Assembly (NCBI GenBank): GCA_026394475.1
Contig: JAPKYD010000121.1
Location: forward strand, 1-62,323
Origin: Methanothrix sp.
GTDB lineage: Archaea > Halobacteriota > Methanosarcinia > Methanotrichales > Methanotrichaceae
DNA: 62,323 bases
Direction of reading: 5' to 3'
Below, in pieces: positions 1-9,315 of this stretch. How positions within the stretch are numbered: the stretch's first letter is position 1; each line of letters opens with the position of its first letter. The notes under the pieces are model-generated. The model did not search any database, was not told the DNA's origin, and saw nothing but the letters and a program-made list of their open reading frames with translations. Position numbers and translations under genes: made by a program.

Positions 1-154
1 GTGCATTCTCATATTTGGCTAGGCGGGCTTCAAGCTCAACTATTTTCGCCTTAAGCAATTCAAGTTCACTTACTTTTGCCCTAAGCAACCCATTATCAAG
101 CCTTAATTGCTCATTCTCTTTTCGAAGTTGCTCAATAGTCTCTCCTTCGTCCAT
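1..154 (-). mobile_element. IS66-family-like transposase, N-terminal coiled-coil part (truncated by window edge)
   Basis: Minus-strand translation MDEGETIEQLRKENEQLRLDNGLLRAKVSELELLKAKIVELEARLAKYENA..., the typical heptad-rich start and RLAKYENA motif of IS66-type transposases. Confidence 0.6.
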
Positions 155-297
155 ACTCCCAATAGGGAAATATCATCCTCGTATTATATAATTTTTCTGG
201 TCTATTGGATTTAGGCAAATTTGAATGAACATGCAAGGGACCTAAACACATACGATTTTATGAAATACAATCTCGACCACCGGACGATAGAATAATA

Positions 298-489
298 ATG
301 GATAAAATATATTACAGTCAATTTATCGTTCTACCGCTAATTTCATGCTTCATTGCTTATATTTGTATTGTTGATGGAACACAATTATCAGCAACTTCTG
401 CAGTAACTATAGGAGCAGCAGGCCCAGCAATATTAAAACAACTGGCATCAACGGTGCCAAAGTTGGGAGGAGAAGACAAGATTGATTAG
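298..489 (+). CDS. small hypothetical membrane protein
   Basis: 63-aa ORF with an N-terminal hydrophobic segment. Confidence 0.4.
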   Translation: MDKIYYSQFIVLPLISCFIAYICIVDGTQLSATSAVTIGAAGPAILKQLASTVPKLGGEDKID

Positions 490-507
490 TTCAGTCATGT
501 AGGAGGG

Positions 508-1116
508 ATGTTGTTGAAGCTAAAAATAGCTTTATTGTGCGTGGCGTTGATTCTGCTTGCATCAACTGCAAATGCATCCGAAAAAAGCGTATCGATAGGC
601 GGACACACATTTACGGCGGATTTGGATGATAACTGGGTGACTTCAGTAGGACAAATCGCCCCATATGATCCCAAAGACCTACCGGACTCGTATCTTGATT
701 ATGGCAACGCAGAATATTGGACAGGAACACGAGATTTCTATGCTTTCAACTATGGCCCAGATCTCCCTGGCGAAAATGAAAATTCAGATCAAACTGGTTA
801 TGCGAGCTTGTTTATACTAAAACCAGATACAAGCCTGCGCTCGTTAAAGCCAGAAGGTGAAGATGAATCTTCGTTCCTCTTGAGAGCTGCTACTGATATA
901 TTTGTAATGTGGGTTCCGGGTATGGCAGGAGGTCCTGAAGATGAGTCTCATAAGGATATAGATTTTAATGGAAGACCTGCGCATTTGGTAGAGTACAAGG
1001 ACCTTGGAACTATCGCATTCTTCCTAGATAATGATACTATCGCAGTTATTTGCATTTACACAGATAATGTTGGCATGCGAGCTTGGGACGTTCTTGATAG
1101 CATAACGGTCGAGTGA
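508..1116 (+). CDS. hypothetical secreted protein
   Basis: 202-aa ORF with N-terminal signal peptide (LLLKLKIALLCVALILLASTANA). Confidence 0.65.
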   Translation: MLLKLKIALLCVALILLASTANASEKSVSIGGHTFTADLDDNWVTSVGQIAPYDPKDLPDSYLDYGNAEYWTGTRDFYAFNYGPDLPGENENSDQTGYASLFILKPDTSLRSLKPEGEDESSFLLRAATDIFVMWVPGMAGGPEDESHKDIDFNGRPAHLVEYKDLGTIAFFLDNDTIAVICIYTDNVGMRAWDVLDSITVE

Positions 1117-1353
1117 TATCAACCATGATTTAAACGGCCGAACCTCAGGTATAGATGACTAAGCAAAGGCGTTAGGGCAAGGTTCGGCCTGGGCATAGGT
1201 ACGTGCTAAGGCCCATACTTTTTTAAAAGGCATTTCAGATGATCGTCTCACTTCAAAGGGCGATGAGCGGATGATCAATAGCGACCGGTTTGATTCATGC
1301 GCTTTAAAAAGACTTAAGTACATAATCGCACATCTTCGAAAAGTGGTGATTTT

Positions 1354-1557
1354 GTGCCAGAAAGAGAATCATGTGTTTTCTGTGATAGGCTAGATTTAGT
1401 AAAGCCAATCGGTGGGAATAAAGGCATATGCAGCACATGCGCCGAGAAACTCACGGACGTGTTAATACACACCAAGAGAGGGGATGAAGAAGTCCGCAAT
1501 ATTAAGCTCGGAATCGGAGACCATATCAAGGTGCATAAATCAAAAGACCATAAATGA
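1354..1557 (+). CDS. small zinc-ribbon protein (CxxC...CxxC)
   Basis: 67 aa, ESCVFCDRL...GICSTCAEKL; GTG start. Confidence 0.5.
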   Translation: MPERESCVFCDRLDLVKPIGGNKGICSTCAEKLTDVLIHTKRGDEEVRNIKLGIGDHIKVHKSKDHK

Positions 1558-1884
1558 TGCCGCGAGGAAGCCATCAACTGGATCATCGATAATCAGCTAG
1601 GGCGACGAAATCTGAACGAAACACAAATAGCGTATCTCCGAGGAAAACGATATGAGACGGAGAAAAAAGTCGAAGGTGCGCCTATCGATAATGTCAATGC
1701 TATGCGAAATCAATTAGATCAAAATGATCCCATTGTTTCTACTGCTCAGAAGATTGCTGATAAAACTGGCGTAAGCGAACCAACAATAAAGAGAGACGCT
1801 CAATTTTCTAGAGCCATTGATGAGGTTCGGAAGGATGAACCTGAATTCGTGCAGAAAGTTCTGCAAAAGGCTGTTATCATCTGA
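1558..1884 (+). pseudogene. fragment of a ParB-like/HTH plasmid- or phage-type protein
   Basis: Open frame directly after the TGA at 1555-1557: CREEAINWIIDNQLGRRNLNETQIAYLRGKRYETEKK...TAQKIADKTGVSEPTIKRDAQFSRAIDEV; N-terminal ParB half absent. Confidence 0.55.
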
Positions 1885-2308
1885 TTAAGGTCACTTGTGT
1901 ATCAGAAACATTTATCGTGAACTGTTTTGCCGTTATTTGGGGTTTGTAATTACGTACACTTTCTGGCACAATCTCCAAGATCTTGGTGCGAATTTCATTC
2001 CGTTCATCGGTCAAATCATCTAACTCGCTTTTTAACTTGGTTAGCTCTTCATTATCGTGCGCATATCTCTTAAGTTCACCGATAAAGCTACCCCATAAGG
2101 GTTTTTCTTCAAGGGATAAGACACCGCCTGGGAGAGGAGGCTTAGTTTGCACTGATTTAGTACGTAGGGTTTTTATTTCGCTATCTACAATTTTTAACCT
2201 ATCTACTAATTCTGTTAATTCCGCTTCTTTCGATTCAAGAAGTTTTAAATCCGATTCAAGGGCCTCTATGAATTTTGGTGTTATTTCTTCTCTCGTTATT
2301 TCTCCCAT
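1877..2308 (-). CDS. hypothetical coiled-coil protein
   Basis: Start chosen at MGEITREEI, preceded by a GGAGGT ribosome-binding site; charged heptad-like sequence. Confidence 0.5.
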   Translation of the reverse strand: MGEITREEITPKFIEALESDLKLLESKEAELTELVDRLKIVDSEIKTLRTKSVQTKPPLPGGVLSLEEKPLWGSFIGELKRYAHDNEELTKLKSELDDLTDERNEIRTKILEIVPESVRNYKPQITAKQFTINVSDTQVTLIR

Positions 2309-2431
2309 ATTATACCTCCGAATATCTTTTGATACTCGCATCATAAATCCGGGCTTATATAACTGTTGTTAAGGAACATCCCTTTTCATCGGGAATTTGT
2401 GCGGAGATAATAAAGGGCAAAAAGAAGGATT

Positions 2432-3313
2432 CTATAAGGTGAGATATTGGCTATGCTTCTCCCTTTTTACAGCATCGCAGAGGTGCGTGTATCTTAGCGT
2501 CGTATGGATATCACGATGCCTCAAGATGGCTTGAACGCTCCTAAGATCGCATCCTCGCTTGATCATCAATGTAGCACTTGAATGCCTCGAAAAACAATGA
2601 ACTCCGCCTTTCTTCTGGATCTTCGCCTTTTCCTTATAATACATGAAAATCTTATAGATGTTGCCGTTAGTCCACCTATTACCGAAATCCGTAGCGAATA
2701 ACGGTTCGCGGCCTGCGATGATCACTTTGGGCTTCTTCTGAATATACTGATTGAGAAGCTTTGCAGTTTCGTCATTGATGAAGGCTATTGCGTCGGAGTT
2801 ATTCTTTGTCTCTCGGAGTCTCAAGGTTAGATCATCGGAATTGTAATCGGAGACATCGAGATTGCATAGCTCACCGCTTCGGAGGCATCCGAAGAACAGC
2901 ACTTTCAACATGCAGTGATGCTTTAGGTTATGGCATGCGCTGAAGATCTTTAGAATGTCTTTCTCATCGAAGTAGTAAGGCAGGGAATTATTGAGTCTTA
3001 GGAATTTGAGCTTGACCGGCTGATCTATCATGGCATGGTATTTGATCAGGGCGGCGGCGAAGTTATTGATGGAACTTCGGGACATGCCATCAGCAGATAA
3101 GTTATTATAAAATTCTTGGGCTTCTTTCGGAGTCGGTAGATCGGTCTTAACAGCCTTTAGATACATATTTGCTAGTCGGGTATAAAGGATCACTGTGTTT
3201 CTCTTGAGCCCTAAGCTCTCCAAGTATCGAGTATATCGCGATAAAGCTGGCTTTAAGTCAGATACATTTCTGTCCATAGACCAGTCAACAGCTAGCTTTG
3301 CCATCCACAACAC
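2432..3313 (-). CDS. tyrosine recombinase / integrase (XerC/D-like)
   Basis: Catalytic-type motifs GCLRSGELCNL, HCFSRHSSATLMIKRG, ILRHRDIHTTLRYTH. Confidence 0.85.
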   Translation of the reverse strand: MLWMAKLAVDWSMDRNVSDLKPALSRYTRYLESLGLKRNTVILYTRLANMYLKAVKTDLPTPKEAQEFYNNLSADGMSRSSINNFAAALIKYHAMIDQPVKLKFLRLNNSLPYYFDEKDILKIFSACHNLKHHCMLKVLFFGCLRSGELCNLDVSDYNSDDLTLRLRETKNNSDAIAFINDETAKLLNQYIQKKPKVIIAGREPLFATDFGNRWTNGNIYKIFMYYKEKAKIQKKGGVHCFSRHSSATLMIKRGCDLRSVQAILRHRDIHTTLRYTHLCDAVKREKHSQYLTL

Positions 3314-3558
3314 CCTTTGTATATTTTACGATTTATCTATCATTCTAGGGCGAATGGCAATTGCAAAATCGCATTGTGGAGATGAAGTGAGAAAAGGCAT
3401 CAGCCTTTTCGAACTTCTACTAGATCTTGAGTCTATCACCGTTGGCCTGGCTTGGTTATCCCCGCATCCGACCTGCCAAAGGCAGATCGAGCATCTTCAA
3501 GGCACCTGCGGGTTTAAGAATCTTGCGTCGGCCCAAGGCCCTCGGGGCCCGCCGGGCC

Positions 3559-3576
3559 GGGCGCGCTCCCGCGCCC
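3559..3576. repeat. perfect GC-rich hairpin (7-bp stem, 4-nt loop)
   Basis: GGGCGCG-CTCC-CGCGCCC just downstream of the 51-aa ORF on the minus strand. Confidence 0.5.
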
Positions 3577-3584
3577 GCTCGGGC

Positions 3585-3740
3585 TCACGCATCCGCATGG
3601 GAGACGCAGGTCCAGTGGTAGTATCCGAAGATCGCGGTGCCCGTCACCTCGTCGTACTCCTCCAGCTCGCATCCGCAGATCTGGCAGGCCTCCCCTTCGG
3701 GAACCTCGATCTCGGAATCATTGCACAGGATTGTCACCAT
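3585..3740 (-). CDS. 51-aa zinc-finger-like small protein
   Basis: Not in the supplied ORF track; translates as MVTILCNDSEIEVPEGEACQICGCELEEYDEVTGTAIFGYYHWTCVSHADA*. Confidence 0.55.
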   Translation of the reverse strand: MVTILCNDSEIEVPEGEACQICGCELEEYDEVTGTAIFGYYHWTCVSHADA

Positions 3741-3807
3741 CAAGATCTGCCTCCGCGTGGCGGATACTCATATATCTTGGAATCGATAAATTCATAACGG
3801 TCTAATT

Positions 3808-6159
3808 ATGGATAACAACCTGAAGAGGTGTACCCCATTGAAGATAATCGGTCTTGCCGATCCGAAAGTTGCATCCAACCTGCGCGGCTCGGGCATAGGT
3901 ATGTCCGTGTCTGAGGCGCGCTCCATTGCCGAGGTGCTGGGCCGCGATCCCACCCTCACCGAGCTTTTCTGCTATGATGCCATGTGGTCCGAGCACTGCT
4001 CCTACAAGAGCAGCCGTGCCACCTTAAAAGAATTCCTGCCCACCGAGGGGCCGAACGTGGTCATGGGCCCCGTGGAGGACTCAGGGATTGTAGCCATCGA
4101 CGACCAGTGGTGCGTGGTCATCTCCCACGAGAGCCACAACCACCCCAGCCAGATCCTGCCCAATGAGGGCGCAGCCACGGGAATCGGCGGCATCGTCCGC
4201 GATGTGAACTGCATGGGTGCGACTGTGGTCGCCACCGCCGATCCCCTGCGCTTCGGCGATCCCTACGGTCCTAAAGCCAGCAAGGTGCGCTGGGTGGCGG
4301 AAGGTGTCGTGGACGGAATCTGGCAGTACGGCAATGCCCTGGGCGTCCCCAACCTGGGCGGCGACATCGTCTTCAACGAGAGCTTCGACGACAACTGCCT
4401 GGTGAACGTGGTATCCTTAGGCATCGTCCGCAGGGATCAGATCATCCGCTCCCGGGCCCCTCCGGGCGCAGGCGAGAAGGGCTACGACGTGATCCTCATC
4501 GGCAAGCCCACCGACTCCAGCGGTCTTGGCGGCGTCACCTTCGCCTCCGAGGCCCTGCGAGAGGAGGACGAAGAGACAAACCGCGGCGCTGTGCAGATCC
4601 CCGACCCCTTCCTCAAGAACGTCCTCTTCAAGGCCAACGATGATCTCTTCCGACTGGTCCGCGAGGCCGGGGTCGAGATTGGCTTCAAAGACCTGGGCGG
4701 TGGCGGCTTCACCTGCGCCACATCAGAGATGGGCGCAGCAGGAGGCTTTGGTATGGAGATCAGTCTGGACGACATGCATAAGGCAGCCGACTTCCCGCCC
4801 GAGGTCCTGAGCATCGCCGAGACCCAGGAGCGCTTCCTGATCATCTCGCCCCCTGAGCTGCGGGATAACATCCTCAAGATCTACAACGAGGACTGGGATC
4901 TGCCCAACGTCTACGAGGGCGCCAGAGCCAGCGTGGTGGGCAAGATGAACACCGGAGATCGGTTCGAGGTCCGTCACAAGGGCGAGGTCGTCTGCGACGT
5001 ACCCATCCAGCACCTCACCGGCGGCATACGCTACCAGCGCGAGGAAAGAGCGCGCACGCAAAGCCTGGCCGAGCCGGTCATAGAGGAGCCCCAAGACTAC
5101 AACCAGGTCCTTCTCAAAATCCTCCGCTCGCCCAACATCGCATCTCGTGAGCACGTTTACCGATACTACGATACTGAAGTCATGGGCAGCGCCGTGATCA
5201 GGCCAGGAGAGGCCGACGCGGGCCTGATCGCGCCCGTCCGGGGTGAGAAGTTCGGCCTGGCTCTCGCTGTGGATTCCAATCCCTTCTACGGCAGAATCAG
5301 CCCCTACTGGGGCGGAGCCACAGCCGCAGCCGAGGCCATGAGGAACGTGGCGGCCATCGGAGCCACGCCTTCCACCATCACCGACTGCCTGAACTACGGG
5401 AACCCCGAGAAGCCGGAAGCCTTCTGGGAGTTCAGAGAAGGCGTGAAGGGCCTGGCAGAGTCCTGCAAGAAGCTCTGGCTGAAGGGATACGAGAACCAGC
5501 CGGTTCCAATCGTCTCAGGCAATGTGAGCTTCTACAACGAATCGCCGCAGGGCTCGGTGGACCCATCGCCCATCATCGCCTGCGTGGGCATCATCAAGGA
5601 CATCGGCAAAGCCATAAGCCAGGAGTTCAAGGCGGCAGGAGACAAGCTCTTTCTGATTGGGCCGAGGTTCGACGAGCTGGGCGGCTCGGAGTACTACCGG
5701 ACCATGTTCGGCGTCACAGGAGCCAACGTTCCTATCGTCCGGTTCGATCTGGAGCGAGATATGATCTATGCGGTCATCGATGCCATAGACGAAGGGCTCC
5801 TGGCGGCAGCCCACGACATCTCCAACGGCGGCCTGGCCTGCACGGCCATGGAGATGTCCCTGACCAGGCCGGCAAAGTTCGGATTTGAGCTGGACCTGGA
5901 TGGAGCCGAAGAATCGGGAATGAGGACCGACACGCTGCTATTCTCCGAGTCGTCGGGCTTTGTTCTGGAGGCAAGGCCCGGAAGAGAGGCCAGACTGATG
6001 GAGCTTTTGAGGAGCTGCCATCTGGAGCCGATGGAGATTGGGAAGATAACAAGCAAAAGAAGGATGGTAATGAGAAGAGCAGGCGAGACTTTAGCCGACC
6101 TGGACCTGGACGAGGCGAGAATGGCATGGACCTGCGGCCTTGCGGAGGCGATGAGATGA
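3808..6159 (+). CDS. purL: phosphoribosylformylglycinamidine synthase subunit PurL
   Basis: 783 aa; MWSEHCSYKSSR, SHNHPSQILPNEGAATGIGGIVRD and KDLGGGGFTCATSE motifs. True start may be downstream (e.g. 3901). Confidence 0.95.
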   Translation: MDNNLKRCTPLKIIGLADPKVASNLRGSGIGMSVSEARSIAEVLGRDPTLTELFCYDAMWSEHCSYKSSRATLKEFLPTEGPNVVMGPVEDSGIVAIDDQWCVVISHESHNHPSQILPNEGAATGIGGIVRDVNCMGATVVATADPLRFGDPYGPKASKVRWVAEGVVDGIWQYGNALGVPNLGGDIVFNESFDDNCLVNVVSLGIVRRDQIIRSRAPPGAGEKGYDVILIGKPTDSSGLGGVTFASEALREEDEETNRGAVQIPDPFLKNVLFKANDDLFRLVREAGVEIGFKDLGGGGFTCATSEMGAAGGFGMEISLDDMHKAADFPPEVLSIAETQERFLIISPPELRDNILKIYNEDWDLPNVYEGARASVVGKMNTGDRFEVRHKGEVVCDVPIQHLTGGIRYQREERARTQSLAEPVIEEPQDYNQVLLKILRSPNIASREHVYRYYDTEVMGSAVIRPGEADAGLIAPVRGEKFGLALAVDSNPFYGRISPYWGGATAAAEAMRNVAAIGATPSTITDCLNYGNPEKPEAFWEFREGVKGLAESCKKLWLKGYENQPVPIVSGNVSFYNESPQGSVDPSPIIACVGIIKDIGKAISQEFKAAGDKLFLIGPRFDELGGSEYYRTMFGVTGANVPIVRFDLERDMIYAVIDAIDEGLLAAAHDISNGGLACTAMEMSLTRPAKFGFELDLDGAEESGMRTDTLLFSESSGFVLEARPGREARLMELLRSCHLEPMEIGKITSKRRMVMRRAGETLADLDLDEARMAWTCGLAEAMR

Positions 6160-6950
6160 AGATCGCTGTGATGCAGTTCCCGGGGACGAACTGCGAGCAT
6201 GAGACCCTGGTGGCGGTGAAGGCCGTGGGCATGGACGGAGAGATCTTCCGCTGGAACAGGTCGGCAGGAGAGCTATCCAGCTTCGATGGCTACTTCATAC
6301 CGGGAGGCTTCTCCTACCAGGACAGGGTGCGTGCTGGCGCTATCGCCTCCAAGGAGCCGGTTTTGGAGGCTCTGCGAGAGGAGGCTGCCAGGGGCAAGCC
6401 CATCATCGGCATTTGTAATGGATTCCAGATCCTGGTGGAGGCTGGCCTGCTTCCCGGCACCGGCAAGATCGACATGGCCCTGGCCCAGAACGTGATGGTC
6501 TCCAAGGGCCAGATCGTGCGCCGGGGCTACTATTGCGACTGGATCAACCTGAGGCACGAGGCACCTTCCCGTAGATGCAGCGGGTCTTTCCTCATCGAGA
6601 AGGGCGCTCTGATGCGCATCCCCATCGCCCACGGCGAAGGCAACCTGGTCACCACCACGCCTGGGATGATGCAGAAGCTGAACGATGAGGCGCAGGTGGT
6701 CTTCCGCTACTGCGACAAGAACGGACGGGTGATAAACGAGTTTCCTGTGAATGTGAACGGCAGCACGGAGAGCATCGCAGCCATCTGCAACCCGGAAGGA
6801 AACGTCCTGGGAATGATGCCCCACCCGGAGAGGTCATTCTTCGCCTGGCAGCTTCCTGCCTTTGATCCCAAGAAGCAGCGGCCGGATGAACCAGGGCCTG
6901 GAAGGCGGGTCTTCGAGTCCATGAAGCACTACATCGAGGTGAGCGCATGA
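6156..6950 (+). CDS. purQ: phosphoribosylformylglycinamidine synthase subunit PurQ (glutaminase)
   Basis: MKIAVMQFPGTNCEHET..., GICNGFQIL nucleophile, MMPHPER; ATGA overlap with purL. Confidence 0.95.
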   Translation: MKIAVMQFPGTNCEHETLVAVKAVGMDGEIFRWNRSAGELSSFDGYFIPGGFSYQDRVRAGAIASKEPVLEALREEAARGKPIIGICNGFQILVEAGLLPGTGKIDMALAQNVMVSKGQIVRRGYYCDWINLRHEAPSRRCSGSFLIEKGALMRIPIAHGEGNLVTTTPGMMQKLNDEAQVVFRYCDKNGRVINEFPVNVNGSTESIAAICNPEGNVLGMMPHPERSFFAWQLPAFDPKKQRPDEPGPGRRVFESMKHYIEVSA

Positions 6951-7423
6951 GCCAAGAGATCAATCTGCGGGTCTGGCTGAAGATCCCCGATGCCGAGGCG
7001 GCCACGGTCAAGAACACCCTTGTAAGGAGGATGGGCTTTGCGGATTTGCTTGCCGACGTGAAGAAGGAGCGGCTCTTCAGCATAAAGGTTGATTCCGGAG
7101 ATCTGCAGGAGCTGGCCGGGGCCTTTGCCAGAGAGCTGGTCAATGAGAACAAGGAGAGCCACAAGGTTCTCATCGATGAGCTGAAGTTCGAGGAAGGCTA
7201 CGTTCCGGTGAAGGTCGCCCTGAAAATCGAGGACGGCGAGGCGATATCTACCAAAGAGCGGCTGCGAAGCCGCCTGGGCTTCAAGAACGTGGTGGATGTC
7301 AAGAAGGCCATCATCTGGAAGCTGTACATCAGCGGAATGGACCCTGAATTGAGGGCAAAGGAGATTGCTGAGGGGCTGCTGATCAATCCGCACAAGGATA
7401 CATACGAGATACTGGGCAAATAG
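6947..7423 (+). CDS. purS: tandem PurS-like protein (two PurS-type halves)
   Basis: Overlaps purQ stop (ATGA); halves starting INLRVWLKIPDAEA... and VPVKVALKIEDGEA... both have (R)xGFxxxxDVKK. Confidence 0.75.
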   Translation: MSQEINLRVWLKIPDAEAATVKNTLVRRMGFADLLADVKKERLFSIKVDSGDLQELAGAFARELVNENKESHKVLIDELKFEEGYVPVKVALKIEDGEAISTKERLRSRLGFKNVVDVKKAIIWKLYISGMDPELRAKEIAEGLLINPHKDTYEILGK

Positions 7424-7534
7424 GCAATTATTCAGTGGGCGGCAAAGTGAGCAAAAACCACTCTGCTGCCATTTTTTGATAGCTCTTTGTCTGACACTTC
7501 ATATTTTTTTAAAATCCCACTTGACTGTCTCAAA

Positions 7535-9265
7535 CCCAACCTCCCGAAAAGTTCAGGCGCACATGTTTAGCGCCTGAAGTATTTCTCTCTGTTTTTTTGT
7601 CATTTCGGTGACGAATATCTGTCCATCTGCCAAAGTAATCTTTCTCAATTTCTCCAATTGCAAAAGCAGAAGTTCAACAGAATATTTATCCAGTATCTCT
7701 GCATCCCTCATCATATTTATCAGCCTCGTTCTGATGATTAGACTCAGGAATGCGATGAAAATGAATCCCCTTGTTGTCTTTTCGCTGTGAGTATTCAATG
7801 GAAGGATGTCAATTTCATTTTTCAATGCCTTGAAGCTCTTTTCAATCTCGTCGCGCTCGCGATAAAGAGAAAGGCACTTCATCCAGTCGAAGTCCCCTGA
7901 GTAAAACAGGATATACTTGCCCATCCGGTTCATTCTTTGAGCGACTGCGTTTTGTTTAATCGCAACATCAAAACGATTATCGATTACATGCCAATCAAAG
8001 AAGTTGCCAAATCCTTGCGCTTTCTCTTTGAAAACTACGTAAGGGTTGCTGTCCTTCCTCAAGCGCACTTTGAGCAACTCTTCGCGAATATCGTATAGCC
8101 TGCTTAGAAGGGTCTGCTTCTCGGTTTGTTCGAGTTTAGGATCATAATACACAAATCCGTGGACTTCAACAGAGTCAATATTATATGTGATTGGTTTGGC
8201 AAAAATTGGGTCCTTGTTAAATTTATGAAGATATTTTACATCGTCGATATCCTTTTGCGCTTCTGTCAGCAGGTGTTTCAGATCATTTAACTGTAATTTA
8301 GCGGCCATAATAAAGGAAATATTATTGCCCATCAACTCACGAAGATTGCTCAAGCTGAAGAAACCGCGATCCATAACTGCGACATAGTTTTGGATACCGT
8401 GAGCTTTTATCTTTTTCAAAGTGCCGGAAAGCGTACTGACATCAGAAATGCTGCCCGGGAAGATGTCATACATCACGGGGATGCCTTTGTCCTTATCCAG
8501 AATGAGGGATAGATTAATTTGCGGAAGTGATTCCCCATCACGATTGTACCCATACTCAAGAAGGTTGATAAGCTGAGAGTAACTTGACAGGCTCGTAATA
8601 TCGTAAATGAGGGTGTTTTTCGTCCCAGTTCCTTCGATAAGTTGAGACATGAACCGGTCCGGGATATTGCTTTCACCCAATCGACAGAGAAGCTCACTTA
8701 CACGCTGGCTAGTGAGATTGATTTGCGGAGATTCGAGCGCAAGAGAGGTTCCTTCGTACCATGAATCGACATTCTTCATTGCCGTAGGTCGTATGATCCG
8801 GTTGAATGCCAACGCTCGAATCATGGATACCTCCGAAGGAGACAACAAGGCCTCTAGATAGTGATCTAGATTAAGCTCTTCCATGATCGACTGGAGAACG
8901 AAGATGGACCCATAATCAAATGATGACTTGACTGATGCTGTTTTCTTTTTTGTCTTCTCTTTGACCTCGTCAGGAGCTGAACGCATCCGAACCGGCTGGC
9001 CATCAACATTTCTGCCTAAATATTTTGATTTATGTCGAATTTGTTTTTTCTCCTTGTCATAGTAAGGAGTCTCTTCATACCAATATTCGATCCCATTTTT
9101 CACTTTGATTCTTCGAGTGGGTTTCATTATGTGCCTCAATATAAGTAGGCGCATAAAGTATATAAACCTTTCGGCAAGCATGGCTAATCAGGGTTGTTTT
9201 TCAAAATAAGGGCTTTAAAATCGAGATCGATCGGATAATGCTCCTACTTGATTCGGGAGGTTAGG
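7535..9265 (-). mobile_element. complete IS1634-like insertion sequence
   Basis: IRL 7535-7548 CCCAACCTCCCGAA and IRR 9252-9265 TTCGGGAGGTTAGG (14 bp, 1 mismatch); direct repeats CTCAAA at 7529-7534 and 9266-9271. Confidence 0.85.
7553..9127 (-). CDS. IS1634-type (IS4 superfamily DDE) transposase
   Basis: MKPTRRIKVKNGIEYWYEETPYYDKEKKQIRHKSKYLG..., VAVMDRGFFS, YRERDEIEKSFKALKNE (YREK-type motif). Confidence 0.9.
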   Translation of the reverse strand: MKPTRRIKVKNGIEYWYEETPYYDKEKKQIRHKSKYLGRNVDGQPVRMRSAPDEVKEKTKKKTASVKSSFDYGSIFVLQSIMEELNLDHYLEALLSPSEVSMIRALAFNRIIRPTAMKNVDSWYEGTSLALESPQINLTSQRVSELLCRLGESNIPDRFMSQLIEGTGTKNTLIYDITSLSSYSQLINLLEYGYNRDGESLPQINLSLILDKDKGIPVMYDIFPGSISDVSTLSGTLKKIKAHGIQNYVAVMDRGFFSLSNLRELMGNNISFIMAAKLQLNDLKHLLTEAQKDIDDVKYLHKFNKDPIFAKPITYNIDSVEVHGFVYYDPKLEQTEKQTLLSRLYDIREELLKVRLRKDSNPYVVFKEKAQGFGNFFDWHVIDNRFDVAIKQNAVAQRMNRMGKYILFYSGDFDWMKCLSLYRERDEIEKSFKALKNEIDILPLNTHSEKTTRGFIFIAFLSLIIRTRLINMMRDAEILDKYSVELLLLQLEKLRKITLADGQIFVTEMTKKQREILQALNMCA

Positions 9266-9315
9266 CTCAAACCAACACAAAGCTTCTTCTTTTAGCTACT
9301 CCAATACCTCTTCAG

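Noticed and set aside
3195-3797. 200-aa plus-strand ORF
   Set aside because: Antisense to the integrase 5' end and to the 51-aa zinc-finger ORF; Arg/Pro-rich, no domain
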